Source of the DNA: an uncultured Lachnospiraceae bacterium | GTDB taxonomy: Bacteria > Bacillota > Clostridia > Lachnospirales > Lachnospiraceae | Reading direction: 5' to 3' | NCBI GenBank assembly: GCA_946623295.1 | Contig: CAMOQY010000097.1 | Location: 1 to 5,922, forward strand | Length of the DNA: 5,922 nt | Shown: piece by piece, positions 1 to 5,835 of the stretch | Layout: the number at the start of each line of letters is the position of its first letter | Position numbering within the stretch: position 1 is the stretch's first letter | Position numbers and translations under genes: made by a program | The notes under the pieces: model-generated | The model's database searches: none | Seen by the model: only the letters and a program-made list of their open reading frames with translations | Told to the model about the DNA's origin: nothing

Positions 1-277
1 TCTCGAGGAAAGGCCTCCCGTCGTACCAGTACCAGTCATAGATAAATACGTTGACGCCGTGGTCGGCCGCGGCATCGATCTCCATCTCCATCACATACGG
101 GTCAGCCTCGTTTACGTAGCCCCAGAGCGGCTTTCGTCCCCAGACGTAGTCGCCCTTCCTGTCGGCGTTCTTCACGCTCTGCCATTCGCCGATGCCCTCG
201 GGCCAGAATATCCTCGTCCGCGGTTCGTCTCCCGTATACGCCGGCCATACATAGGCAGCAATGTCATATTTTTTCAT
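1..277 (-). CDS. WbsX-type GH99-like glycan protein, N-terminal part (runs off left edge)
   Basis: The first 92 codons of a gene that continues beyond the left edge. The translation starts MKKYDIAAYVWPAY, then has FWPEGIGEWQSV (residues 24-35), PLWGYVNEADPYVM (50-63) and NVFIYDWYWYDG (76-87). This order, a short first beta strand ending in VWPAY, a W-rich GEW segment, then a helix and the FIYDWYWY strand, is what I recognise from the WbsX family, annotated as glycosyltransferase WbsX or glycoside hydrolase family 99-like domain, a TIM-barrel fold. Members are normally about 350 residues or longer and many lie in polysaccharide or glycan loci; catalytic function is poorly established. No signal peptide is visible, so a cytoplasmic location is inferred. 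The ATG at 277 is preceded by GGAGAT with a 6-base spacing. Because the citF terminator lies just upstream, there is almost no room for a separate promoter. Active-site residues expected later in the protein cannot be judged. Confidence 0.8.
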   Translation of the reverse strand, partial: MKKYDIAAYVWPAYTGDEPRTRIFWPEGIGEWQSVKNADRKGDYVWGRKPLWGYVNEADPYVMEMEIDAAADHGVNVFIYDWYWYDGRPFLE

Positions 278-290
278 GTCAGGATCTCCG

Positions 291-325
291 TTTGTTAAAG
301 GCCCCCCGGAAGACTCCGGAGGGCC
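291..325 (-). terminator. Intrinsic terminator after citDEF
   Basis: Read on the minus strand, GGCCCTCCGG (325-316) pairs with CCGGGGGGCC (309-300) around a six-base loop. All ten positions pair in RNA, one as a U-G wobble; on the plus strand the same position would be a C-A mismatch, so the hairpin favours minus-strand transcripts. It is followed by TTTAACAAA, a short and interrupted U-tract. It starts 19 bases after the citF stop codon. The weak U-tract suggests incomplete termination, with some readthrough into the WbsX-like gene that starts at 277. Confidence 0.8.
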
Positions 326-344
326 AAAGTTTGGATGAGGCGGT

Positions 345-1904
345 TTAGTCCCACTCGTAATCCTTGATCTGACGGACGACGTCAATGATCGTGCCGTCGC
401 GGGCTTCGATGACGCCCACTACCCTGTCGCCGAACTTGATCGGCTCAGGCTCGCCGGTGATCGCGTAAGCCATATCGCGAAGCTCCTCGATCGTCTTGAC
501 GGGAAGCTTGGCGGCCTTTGCGCATTCAAGCAGATCGGGGCGCGCAGGGTTGACCGCTACGCCGTAGTCGGTGATGACCACATCGACAGTTTCGCCGGGC
601 GTGGTGACCGTGGTAACGTCGGTACAGATAGCCGGAGTCCTGCCCTGAAGCAGAGGCGCGATAACTATGGTGCACTTTGCGCCGGCGGCAGTGTCGGGAT
701 GTCCGCCCTGAGCGCCGGTGACCATACCGTTGGAATCGACGACAACGTTGCAGTTGAAGTGCGTATCGACCTCAAGGGAAGCCAGGATAACGAAGTCGAG
801 CTTGTTTACGTAGGCGCCCTTGTTCATGGGGTTGGCGTACTCGGAACCGGTTATCTCGATATGATTAGGGTTGTTGGTAATGGACTGGATAGCCTTAAGG
901 TCAAAGTCCTGAGTATCGACCAGCTTCTCGATAAGTCCCTGCTCAAGCAGCTCGCACATAGGTCCCGCGATGCCGCCGAGTCCCAGACCCATCTTGATGC
1001 CGCGCTCCTTCATTATCTTGCCCAGTGAAATGGTGGATGCGATGGAAGCTCCGCCGACACCGGTCTGATATGAGAAGCCGTCCTTGAAGTAAGGAGTATT
1101 GATAACGAACTTGGTGCAGTACTCAGCCATCATGAGCTTGCGGACATCGGTGGTAGGCTTTGCGGCGCCGGTAGCAATCTTGGCGGGATTGCCGATCTCG
1201 TCCACTACGATAACATAGTCCACGTTTACCTGGCTGATGGAAGCAGGGATGTTAGGATAAGGAACAAGCGTATCCGTGATGGCGACGACCTTGTCGGCAT
1301 ACTGGGCGTCTACATAGGCATAGGACAGAACGCCGCAGTCCGACTTGCCGCCGACAGCGCGCAGGTTGCCGTACTCGTCAGCGGTAGGTGCGCCGATGAA
1401 AGCGATGTCGATATGCACGTCTCCGCTCTCGATGGCGCGGACTCTGCCGCCGTGGGAGCGCATGATGGCATAGCCCTTAAGCTTGCCGGTGGAGATGGCT
1501 TCGCCGATCTTGCCGCGCACGCCGGAGGACTGGATGTTTGTGATGGTGCCGTCCTCGATCATGGGAACGATCGGGTCATGAGCCTTTCCCAGAGACGAAG
1601 CGCAGATCGTGATATCCTTTACGCCCATCTTGTGGACTTCTTCCATGACCATATTTACGATATAGTCGCCCTCGCGGAAATGATGATGGAACGAAAGCGT
1701 CATGCCGTCGCGCAGTCCGCACTTAACGAGAACATCATGGATGGAATCCACCATCTTGCTCTCCTTCGGGTCCATCCAGCAGCGGACCGTGGGAGCTGCC
1801 TTTTTGTACTCCTCGCCGTTTCTGGCATAGGTTCCGGCAAAGGGCTTCATATTCAGATCTTTTAATACTTTTTCAGGTATATCTCTTCCTACTGCGTTTA
1901 TCAT
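345..1904 (-). CDS. citF: Citrate lyase alpha subunit (citrate:acetyl-ACP transferase)
   Basis: A 519-residue protein; CitF is usually about 510. It swaps the acetyl group on the acyl carrier protein (CitD) for citrate, giving citryl-ACP and acetate, the first half of cytoplasmic citrate cleavage. It belongs to CoA-transferase family II, which works without a covalent glutamyl-CoA intermediate. Recognisable CitF segments are SFHHHFREGD (71-80), ASSLGKAHDPIVPMIEDG (102-119), RSHGGRVRAIESGDVHIDIAFIG (149-171), GLGLGGIAGPM (306-316), THFNCNVVVDSNG (381-393), GAQGGHPDTAAGAK (397-410) and TDYGVAVNPARPDL (445-458). The ATG at 1904 lies one base after the citE TAA and has a purine-rich AGGGGG about 9 bases upstream inside the end of citE, so translation is probably coupled. 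No frameshift or missing block is seen. The related citramalate lyase alpha subunit cannot be excluded from sequence alone. Confidence 0.96.
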   Translation of the reverse strand: MINAVGRDIPEKVLKDLNMKPFAGTYARNGEEYKKAAPTVRCWMDPKESKMVDSIHDVLVKCGLRDGMTLSFHHHFREGDYIVNMVMEEVHKMGVKDITICASSLGKAHDPIVPMIEDGTITNIQSSGVRGKIGEAISTGKLKGYAIMRSHGGRVRAIESGDVHIDIAFIGAPTADEYGNLRAVGGKSDCGVLSYAYVDAQYADKVVAITDTLVPYPNIPASISQVNVDYVIVVDEIGNPAKIATGAAKPTTDVRKLMMAEYCTKFVINTPYFKDGFSYQTGVGGASIASTISLGKIMKERGIKMGLGLGGIAGPMCELLEQGLIEKLVDTQDFDLKAIQSITNNPNHIEITGSEYANPMNKGAYVNKLDFVILASLEVDTHFNCNVVVDSNGMVTGAQGGHPDTAAGAKCTIVIAPLLQGRTPAICTDVTTVTTPGETVDVVITDYGVAVNPARPDLLECAKAAKLPVKTIEELRDMAYAITGEPEPIKFGDRVVGVIEARDGTIIDVVRQIKDYEWD

Positions 1905-1905
1905 A

Positions 1906-2808
1906 TTACAGATCCCCCTCGTATACTCCGGCAGCCTTGGCCAGTTCTATAGTTCTCTTTGCGCCGGGATAGAAAGCGATATCGATCATCTTGCCGTCTA
2001 CGGTAAATACGCCGATACCCTGAGCCTTCTTCTCGTCGACTTCCTTAACGATCTTTTCTGCCTGGATGATCTGCTTCTCGGTAGGAGTAAAGACCTCATG
2101 GCAGACAGAGATCTGGCGGGGATTGACGATGGATTTTCCGTCAAAGCCCATGGCCTTGATCATCTCGGTCTCCCTGCGGAAGCCTTCCATGTCGTCAAGA
2201 TTTGTAAATACGGTGTCAAAGCACTGCTTGCCGGCGCAGCGGGCGGCATTGATCATCTGGCCGCGGGCCCATGCAAACTCGACTCCGGTACCGGAAATAA
2301 CAGTCTGAAGATCCTTTGTGTAGTCGCCGCCCGAAAGCGCGATACCAAAGAGCAGCGGGCTGGCCTCGCAGATCTCAAGAGCGTTCAGAACGCCCTTTGT
2401 GGACTCGAGAGCAGCCATGATAAGGATGGAGCCGTGCTCTACGCCGAACTCCTCCTCGGCCTTTCTCATTTCTTCTTCAACGACATGCACATCCTTCGCG
2501 CTCTCGCACTTGGAGATACGTATGGAATCGCAGCGGCCGGCGACGCACACGCGCACGTCTTCCTTCCAGTGAGCGGTCTCAAGGCCGTTGATACGGACGA
2601 CCCTCTCCACTCCGCGGTAATCGATCTCCTTGAGAGCGTGATACAGGCTGTAACGGGCCGCGTCCTTCTGATTCTCGGCTACGGCATCCTCGAGATCGAG
2701 CATGATGGAGTCGGGCTTGTAGATATAGGGGTCCTTGATGAGGCCGGGCTTCTGAGCATTGAGGAACATCATGGACCGGCGAAGTCTGGTCAGATTAGGA
2801 TTAGTCAT
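1906..2808 (-). CDS. citE: Citrate lyase beta subunit (citryl-ACP lyase)
   Basis: A 300-residue TIM-barrel protein of the HpcH/HpaI (CitE-like) family, the usual length for CitE. It splits citryl-ACP into oxaloacetate and acetyl-ACP. Visible family motifs are SMMFLNAQKP near the N terminus (12-21), the DLEDAV box (38-43), RINGLET (72-78), AALES with Glu135, SGGDYTKDL with Asp162, and GFDGKSIVNPRQI (221-233). By family analogy Glu135 and Asp162 bind the magnesium and the arginine of RINGLET contacts the substrate. The ATG at 2808 overlaps the citD stop codon as ATGA, and the strong GGGGAGG ribosome site sits inside the last codons of citD. This tight packing fits the equal subunit amounts needed in the alpha-beta-gamma complex. 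Stand-alone CitE-like proteins exist in other pathways, but the neighbours make the citrate (or citramalate) lyase assignment firm. Confidence 0.96.
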   Translation of the reverse strand: MTNPNLTRLRRSMMFLNAQKPGLIKDPYIYKPDSIMLDLEDAVAENQKDAARYSLYHALKEIDYRGVERVVRINGLETAHWKEDVRVCVAGRCDSIRISKCESAKDVHVVEEEMRKAEEEFGVEHGSILIMAALESTKGVLNALEICEASPLLFGIALSGGDYTKDLQTVISGTGVEFAWARGQMINAARCAGKQCFDTVFTNLDDMEGFRRETEMIKAMGFDGKSIVNPRQISVCHEVFTPTEKQIIQAEKIVKEVDEKKAQGIGVFTVDGKMIDIAFYPGAKRTIELAKAAGVYEGDL

Positions 2809-3125
2809 CTTATTGCACCTCCCCAGGGCAGCTTTTTGCCCTCGCAGATCTCGTCCTCGCTGTAGCCGGAAGCACGGAAAACCGCGCCCTCTACGCGCGC
2901 CTTGAGCGTGCAGTCAAGAGCTCCCTTGTCCACGACCTTGACCTTTACATTGTCAACGCCGAGGCGCTCGAGGGTCTCCTCTACGGTGGCCTTGATCTTG
3001 CGTCCGAACTGGTTGATAACACTGCTCTCGATGTCAAGCTCTACCTTGCCCTCGCCAGGCTCTACCGTGACCTGAGCGTCGCTGGACTCGAGAGTGCCCG
3101 CCATCGCTGTGCGTAACACTTCCAT
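2805..3125 (-). CDS. citD: Citrate lyase gamma subunit (acyl carrier protein)
   Basis: A 106-residue carrier subunit that holds the phosphoribosyl-dephospho-CoA arm on which acetyl and citryl groups travel between CitF and CitE. The translation begins MEVLRTAMAGTLESSD; Ser14 in GTLES is at the position known to carry the arm in enterobacterial CitD. The later DKGALDCTLKARVEGAVFRAS segment (about residues 65-85) is also a family hallmark. A longer reading from an ATG at 3161 would add 12 residues, but the ATG at 3125 has a perfect AGGAGG seven bases upstream, puts the serine at 14, and gives a length close to the usual 95-100; I chose it. It is the first gene of citD-citE-citF and ends in a 4-base overlap with citE. 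Reduced order compared with the classical citCDEFXG cluster: citC is missing upstream. Confidence 0.95.
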   Translation of the reverse strand: MEVLRTAMAGTLESSDAQVTVEPGEGKVELDIESSVINQFGRKIKATVEETLERLGVDNVKVKVVDKGALDCTLKARVEGAVFRASGYSEDEICEGKKLPWGGAIR

Positions 3126-3141
3126 AAAACAACCTCCTATG

Positions 3142-3154
3142 TGTTTTATAAACA
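3142..3154. repeat. Short palindrome in the citD leader
   Basis: TGTTT and AAACA are perfect inverted arms around a three-base TAT centre (plus-strand reading TGTTTTATAAACA). It lies in the transcribed leader, between the larger inverted repeat and the citD ribosome site. A 13-base A/T-rich palindrome may be a weak protein site or chance; it does not match a standard cre or Rex consensus closely. Confidence 0.3.
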
Positions 3155-3158
3155 TGAA

Positions 3159-3189
3159 CAATGAAGGACCGTATTTCGATCCTTCATTG
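3159..3189. promoter_or_regulatory. Perfect 10-base inverted repeat at citD start site, putative operator
   Basis: CAATGAAGGA (3159-3168) and TCCTTCATTG (3180-3189) are perfect reverse complements separated by 11 bases, with arm centres 21 bases apart, about two helical turns. The repeat begins immediately downstream of the -10 box, so it covers the expected transcription start. That position is typical of a repressor operator for a dimeric regulator. An alternative is a 5' leader hairpin, but the expected start near 3183 would remove part of one arm from the RNA, which argues for a DNA site. It is not a good terminator because no U-tract follows on either strand. The regulator is not in this window. 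Confidence 0.6.
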
Positions 3190-3218
3190 ATTATAATGCC
3201 CGGTTATTTGATTTTCAA
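3190..3218 (-). promoter_or_regulatory. Sigma-A promoter of citDEF
   Basis: On the minus strand the -35 box TTGAAA (3218-3213) and a perfect -10 box TATAAT (3195-3190) are separated by exactly 17 bases. The predicted start is a purine near 3183, giving a leader of roughly 58 bases before the citD ATG at 3125. One mismatch to consensus in the -35 box and none in the -10 box suggest a strong basal promoter that needs repression to be regulated. Confidence 0.85.
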
Positions 3219-3293
3219 CAAACGCAGATATTTTAATCTTGTGATTTACTCATGATTATTTTGAATATTTTGGATAAATCTTTTATTAATTAA
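3219..3293 (-). promoter_or_regulatory. A/T-rich upstream region of the citD promoter
   Basis: These 75 bases are about four-fifths A/T, in sharp contrast to the roughly 50% G+C genes on both sides. They lie directly upstream of the -35 box, where an UP element or activator sites would act. They hold two copies of TATTTTG nine bases apart (3257 and 3266, plus strand) and the palindrome TTAATTAA (3286-3293). No convincing terminator hairpin for the kinase gene ending at 3309 was found, so readthrough into citD is possible. Confidence 0.4.
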
Positions 3294-3308
3294 CCTGCCC
3301 CGTACAGA

Positions 3309-4376
3309 TCACGCTTCTGCGGCCTTTCTGACCACGGTACACATCTCGTCCCACTTGCTCTCCATGTCCTTGACGAGTTTCATCTGAGTGCGGCAGCGGT
3401 CGAGGTTGTGCTCGGGATAAGCGGTATGGAAATACTTGTCGCCATTCAGATAATCGGTCAGAAAGCGGGATCCGCATTCGAGCGTCATGAGCTTTGCGCC
3501 GAGCGGAAGCGTCTCGATCTCCTTTTGTGTCAGCCGCTCTCCGCAAGCCTTAAGGAACGCCTCCGTATAGGCAGTAAATAGCGGCATCGACATAGTCACC
3601 TTGTCAAGATCCTTTTCATCCTCGGCTGCTGTAGAGGCGCCAAAGCGTATGGAATCGCCGTAATCATTCGCCACAAGGCCGGGCATGACAGTATCCAGAT
3701 CGATCACACAGAGCGGTTTATGATCGGTATCGCTCAGCATGACGTTGTTGAGCTTGGTATCATTATGAGTAACGCGAAGCGGAAGCTCACCCGCGTCCTT
3801 AAGGCGCATCAGTGCCCCCGCTTCGGGCTCCTTTGACAGATACCACTCTATCTCGGCCTTTACGCCGGCTGCCCTGCCGGCCGCGTCAGCCTCTATCGCC
3901 TCGTGAAGCTGGCGGTAGCGGTCCGGAGTGTCGTGAAAATGCGGGATCGTCTCCACGAGAGTCTCTGCGGGAAAATCCGCGAGCTGATTCTGGAACTGTC
4001 CAAAGGCCTCGGCGCTGTGCCTGAAATCATCCTCGCACCCGGCTTTTTCCAGACAGATCCCGCCCCTGACAAAATCATACATGCGCCATACGCTTCCGTC
4101 GCTGCCGCGCAGATAGCACTTTCCGTCCCTGGTCGGTACGAGAGAAAGCACCTGCTGAGGCGGTTTGATCCTTCTCCTGATATGCGCGGTAACCGCCTGT
4201 ATGTTTTTCATGACTCCGTCAAGGTCCTTGAAAACATATCCGTTAAGCTTCTGAAGAATATAGAGCTGCTCGCGGTTGGTCGCCAGCAGATATGTCTCAT
4301 TGATATGTCCGTTGCCGTACCGCTCGCAGCTGATCACCTCTCCGTCAGTACGAAAGAGGCTGTAAATCTGTTTCAT
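3309..4376 (-). CDS. NahK-like sugar 1-kinase (aminoglycoside phosphotransferase fold)
   Basis: A 355-residue cytoplasmic kinase of the APH/choline-kinase-like fold. It matches the N-acetylhexosamine 1-kinase (NahK) type known from bifidobacteria, which is about 360 residues and phosphorylates GlcNAc/GalNAc at C1 with ATP. Visible motifs are YGNGHINETY (20-29), a glycine-rich loop for ATP and substrate, LYILQKLNGYVFKD (38-51), VTHNDTKLNNVM (202-213) with catalytic Asp206 and Asn211, CVIDLDTVMPG (223-233) with metal-binding Asp226/Asp228, and NDYGDSIRFGAS (237-248). The ATG at 4376 has GGAAG eight bases upstream; an ATG five bases earlier runs into a stop at once. It is the last gene of the unit with the isomerase and DUF624. 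Members of this family are often only annotated as aminoglycoside phosphotransferase; no resistance role is implied. The exact sugar is inferred, not shown; another hexose or N-acetylhexosamine is possible. Confidence 0.82.
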   Translation of the reverse strand: MKQIYSLFRTDGEVISCERYGNGHINETYLLATNREQLYILQKLNGYVFKDLDGVMKNIQAVTAHIRRRIKPPQQVLSLVPTRDGKCYLRGSDGSVWRMYDFVRGGICLEKAGCEDDFRHSAEAFGQFQNQLADFPAETLVETIPHFHDTPDRYRQLHEAIEADAAGRAAGVKAEIEWYLSKEPEAGALMRLKDAGELPLRVTHNDTKLNNVMLSDTDHKPLCVIDLDTVMPGLVANDYGDSIRFGASTAAEDEKDLDKVTMSMPLFTAYTEAFLKACGERLTQKEIETLPLGAKLMTLECGSRFLTDYLNGDKYFHTAYPEHNLDRCRTQMKLVKDMESKWDEMCTVVRKAAEA

Positions 4377-4400
4377 ATCATTTACTTCCTTGCAGTTATT

Positions 4401-5090
4401 TCAATCTTTAGCAGCCGGGTACTCGTTGCAGAGCAGACGGTAAGGAGCCTCATCCTCTTCGATCTCGGGGAAACGTCCCACCGGCGGATTAAAGCGGTTG
4501 TCCGTATTGTCGTCGTTGCACTGGCTGACCTCTCCGAGCAGCACAGCTCCGGTCCCGGGCTCAACATTGAAATCATGATACATAAACTGCTGGATGTGTA
4601 TGCTCTCTCCGGGCGTCAGGCGGATCTGCGTCCCGGCAGGCACGGTATATGTCCGTCCGTCGGTATGCACCGTCACATCGCTCTCCTTATCCACCGATTC
4701 ATCCGGAAGGCTGTTGTAGACGCGTATCAGGATGTTTCCGCCGCCGCGGTTGATGATATCCTCGGTCTTGAACCAGTGAAAATGATTCGGCGAATACTGT
4801 CCCTCTTTCAGATAGAGGAGCTTTTCCGCATATACCTTCGGATACTTGTCAGCCATATCGCGGTTTCCGTTGCGGATCGTGATAAGGGAAAGTCCTACCT
4901 TGTCAAAATCTCCCAGGCCGTAATCAGTGATATCCCAGCCCAGCATGCAGTCTCTTACCTCGTCGTAATCGTGACCCTTGCTCTCCCACTCTTCGGGCGT
5001 AAAGTTGCAGAAAGGCGGCAGATAGCAATGTTCTCTCCTGCAGGCATCCTCAAGCTCCCTGAGTGCCCTGTTGATTTCTGATCTCTTCAT
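4401..5090 (-). CDS. D-lyxose ketol-isomerase (D-lyxose/D-mannose isomerase)
   Basis: A 229-residue cupin enzyme that matches the longer, about 227-residue, type of D-lyxose isomerase; the Bacillus YdaE type is shorter. These metal-dependent enzymes interconvert D-lyxose with D-xylulose and D-mannose with D-fructose. The metal site is visible in SPNHFHWFKTEDIINRGGG (100-118): His103, His105 and Glu110, with His172 of FMYHDF as the likely fourth ligand. The cupin core spans roughly 85-190, and GWDITDYGLGDFDKVGL (51-67) is a conserved N-terminal block. The ATG at 5090 overlaps the DUF624 stop as ATGA and has AGGAG five bases upstream, so the two are translationally coupled. The kinase gene follows after 24 bases. 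In this setting mannose or a related aldose released from glycans is as plausible a substrate as lyxose. Confidence 0.9.
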   Translation of the reverse strand: MKRSEINRALRELEDACRREHCYLPPFCNFTPEEWESKGHDYDEVRDCMLGWDITDYGLGDFDKVGLSLITIRNGNRDMADKYPKVYAEKLLYLKEGQYSPNHFHWFKTEDIINRGGGNILIRVYNSLPDESVDKESDVTVHTDGRTYTVPAGTQIRLTPGESIHIQQFMYHDFNVEPGTGAVLLGEVSQCNDDNTDNRFNPPVGRFPEIEEDEAPYRLLCNEYPAAKD

Positions 5091-5734
5091 TTTCTCTCCT
5101 GTTCGTTTTTACTGTTTATCATTTCTTCGATATCTTCAAAAACCGGACGGTACAGCTTTGCCGAAAAATACGCCGGGACCGACAGCCCGATGAAAAAGGC
5201 CGCAAGCATCCACGCAAAGCGAAAACTCAGCACCATTACCGCGGGCAGCGCCCACAGCAGCAGCATTCCGATCGTTCTTGGAAAATATCTTATTGCCAGA
5301 ACAGCTGAATTATAAAAGATATATTTTATGCTGTAAACAAAATTTGCCTGCAGCGGAAACGCCCACAGCGCGATCATTACCGCGGCAATGATCACAAATA
5401 CCTCAAAGCCTCTCACCATGGCCAGCATGCTGCCGGCAAAAAAGGCGGGCGCGAATATGTAAGTCGCCGCGGAGGCGCCGATCACAAGGGCAAAGATCAG
5501 GAAAAGAATTCCTGCTTTGATGAGATTGTCCTTGAATGATCTCCAAAACGAGGTCGCCACGTGCAGCTCATCCTTGATGATCTTTCTCGCGCTGTAGTGG
5601 CACGCGCAGATCGATGCGCCTGCCGTGAGCACAGGGATACAGCACAGCAGCGTCAGCAGATTGAGCAGGACAAGGTCCGCCAGCCTGCTTAAAAAGCTGA
5701 GTATGCGCGGTTCGTTTTTAGACATTCCCTCCAA
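5087..5734 (-). CDS. DUF624 (YesL-like) membrane protein
   Basis: A 215-residue integral membrane protein of the DUF624/YesL family, found mostly in Bacilli and Clostridia beside sugar transport and glycan-degradation genes; its function is not known. The family signature is seen in LNLLTLLCCIPVLTAGAS (24-41) and in FWRSFKDNLIKAG (63-75). About five hydrophobic segments can be drawn: 20-43, 73-97, 109-132, 154-170 and 172-193, with a charged C-terminal tail. I place the start at a TTG at 5734, which has a perfect AGGAGG seven bases upstream. The ATG at 5725, three codons later, has only a GGAGG two bases away, too close to work well, and would shorten the protein by three residues. It is the first gene of the three-gene unit and ends in ATGA overlap with the isomerase. 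Confidence 0.88.
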   Translation of the reverse strand: MEGMSKNEPRILSFLSRLADLVLLNLLTLLCCIPVLTAGASICACHYSARKIIKDELHVATSFWRSFKDNLIKAGILFLIFALVIGASAATYIFAPAFFAGSMLAMVRGFEVFVIIAAVMIALWAFPLQANFVYSIKYIFYNSAVLAIRYFPRTIGMLLLWALPAVMVLSFRFAWMLAAFFIGLSVPAYFSAKLYRPVFEDIEEMINSKNEQERK

Positions 5735-5764
5735 GGTGCTTCCTCCTGCAGAGCTTTCCTTTCA

Positions 5765-5775
5765 TACAGTCTGTA
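5765..5775. repeat. Small palindrome at the DUF624 start site, possible operator
   Basis: TACAG and CTGTA are perfect inverted arms around a single base, directly downstream of the -10 box and centred on the expected transcription start. The layout mirrors the larger inverted repeat at the citD promoter. TACA and TGTA half-sites occur in BlaI/CopY-type operators, but those usually have a two-base centre and here it is three, so no regulator is assigned. Confidence 0.35.
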
Positions 5776-5784
5776 ATTATAGCA
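5776..5784 (-). promoter_or_regulatory. Extended -10 promoter of the DUF624-isomerase-kinase unit
   Basis: Minus-strand TGCTATAAT is a perfect TGN-TATAAT extended -10 element, with the start expected near 5769, about 35 bases before the TTG start codon. At the 17-base distance a -35 box would fall inside the terminator hairpin and does not resemble TTGACA, so the TG extension probably compensates. Confidence 0.7.
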
Positions 5785-5810
5785 CAAACGGCGGCTGATT
5801 ACAGCCGCCG
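5785..5810 (-). terminator. Intrinsic terminator of the gene at the right edge
   Basis: CGGCGGCTG and CAGCCGCCG form a perfect nine-base GC-rich stem around a four-base loop (5789-5810). On the minus strand it is followed by TTTGTG, a short U-run; on the plus strand no T-run follows. It begins 26 bases after the stop codon of the upstream gene. The run merges directly into the next promoter. Confidence 0.75.
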
Positions 5811-5835
5811 CTGTCTGAATACTAATACATGGATC

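Noticed and set aside
2098..2865. A 255-codon open frame on the plus strand opposite citE
   Set aside because: Antisense to citE, whose motifs are clear; no recognisable domain and no ribosome site of note.
3126..3161. Longer citD starting at an ATG at 3161, adding 12 residues
   Set aside because: The extension would begin inside the inverted repeat, lacks a ribosome site, and would place the carrier serine at 26 instead of 14.
3159..3189. Inverted repeat read as an intrinsic terminator for the kinase gene
   Set aside because: No U-tract follows on either strand, and it lies downstream of the citD promoter at its start site.
3232..3256. Tiny open frame of six codons on the minus strand in the A/T-rich gap
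   Set aside because: No ribosome site, far too short, and upstream of the mapped promoter elements.
3309..4376. Aminoglycoside resistance phosphotransferase
   Set aside because: Only the general kinase fold is shared; the GNGHINETY and LQKLNGYVF segments and the neighbouring sugar isomerase fit the NahK-like sugar kinase group.
3903..5081. A 392-codon open frame on the plus strand opposite the isomerase and kinase genes
   Set aside because: It lies wholly antisense to well-recognised genes, lacks any domain I recognise, and its composition (rich in Val, Ile, Ser, Arg) is what an antisense shadow of such genes gives.
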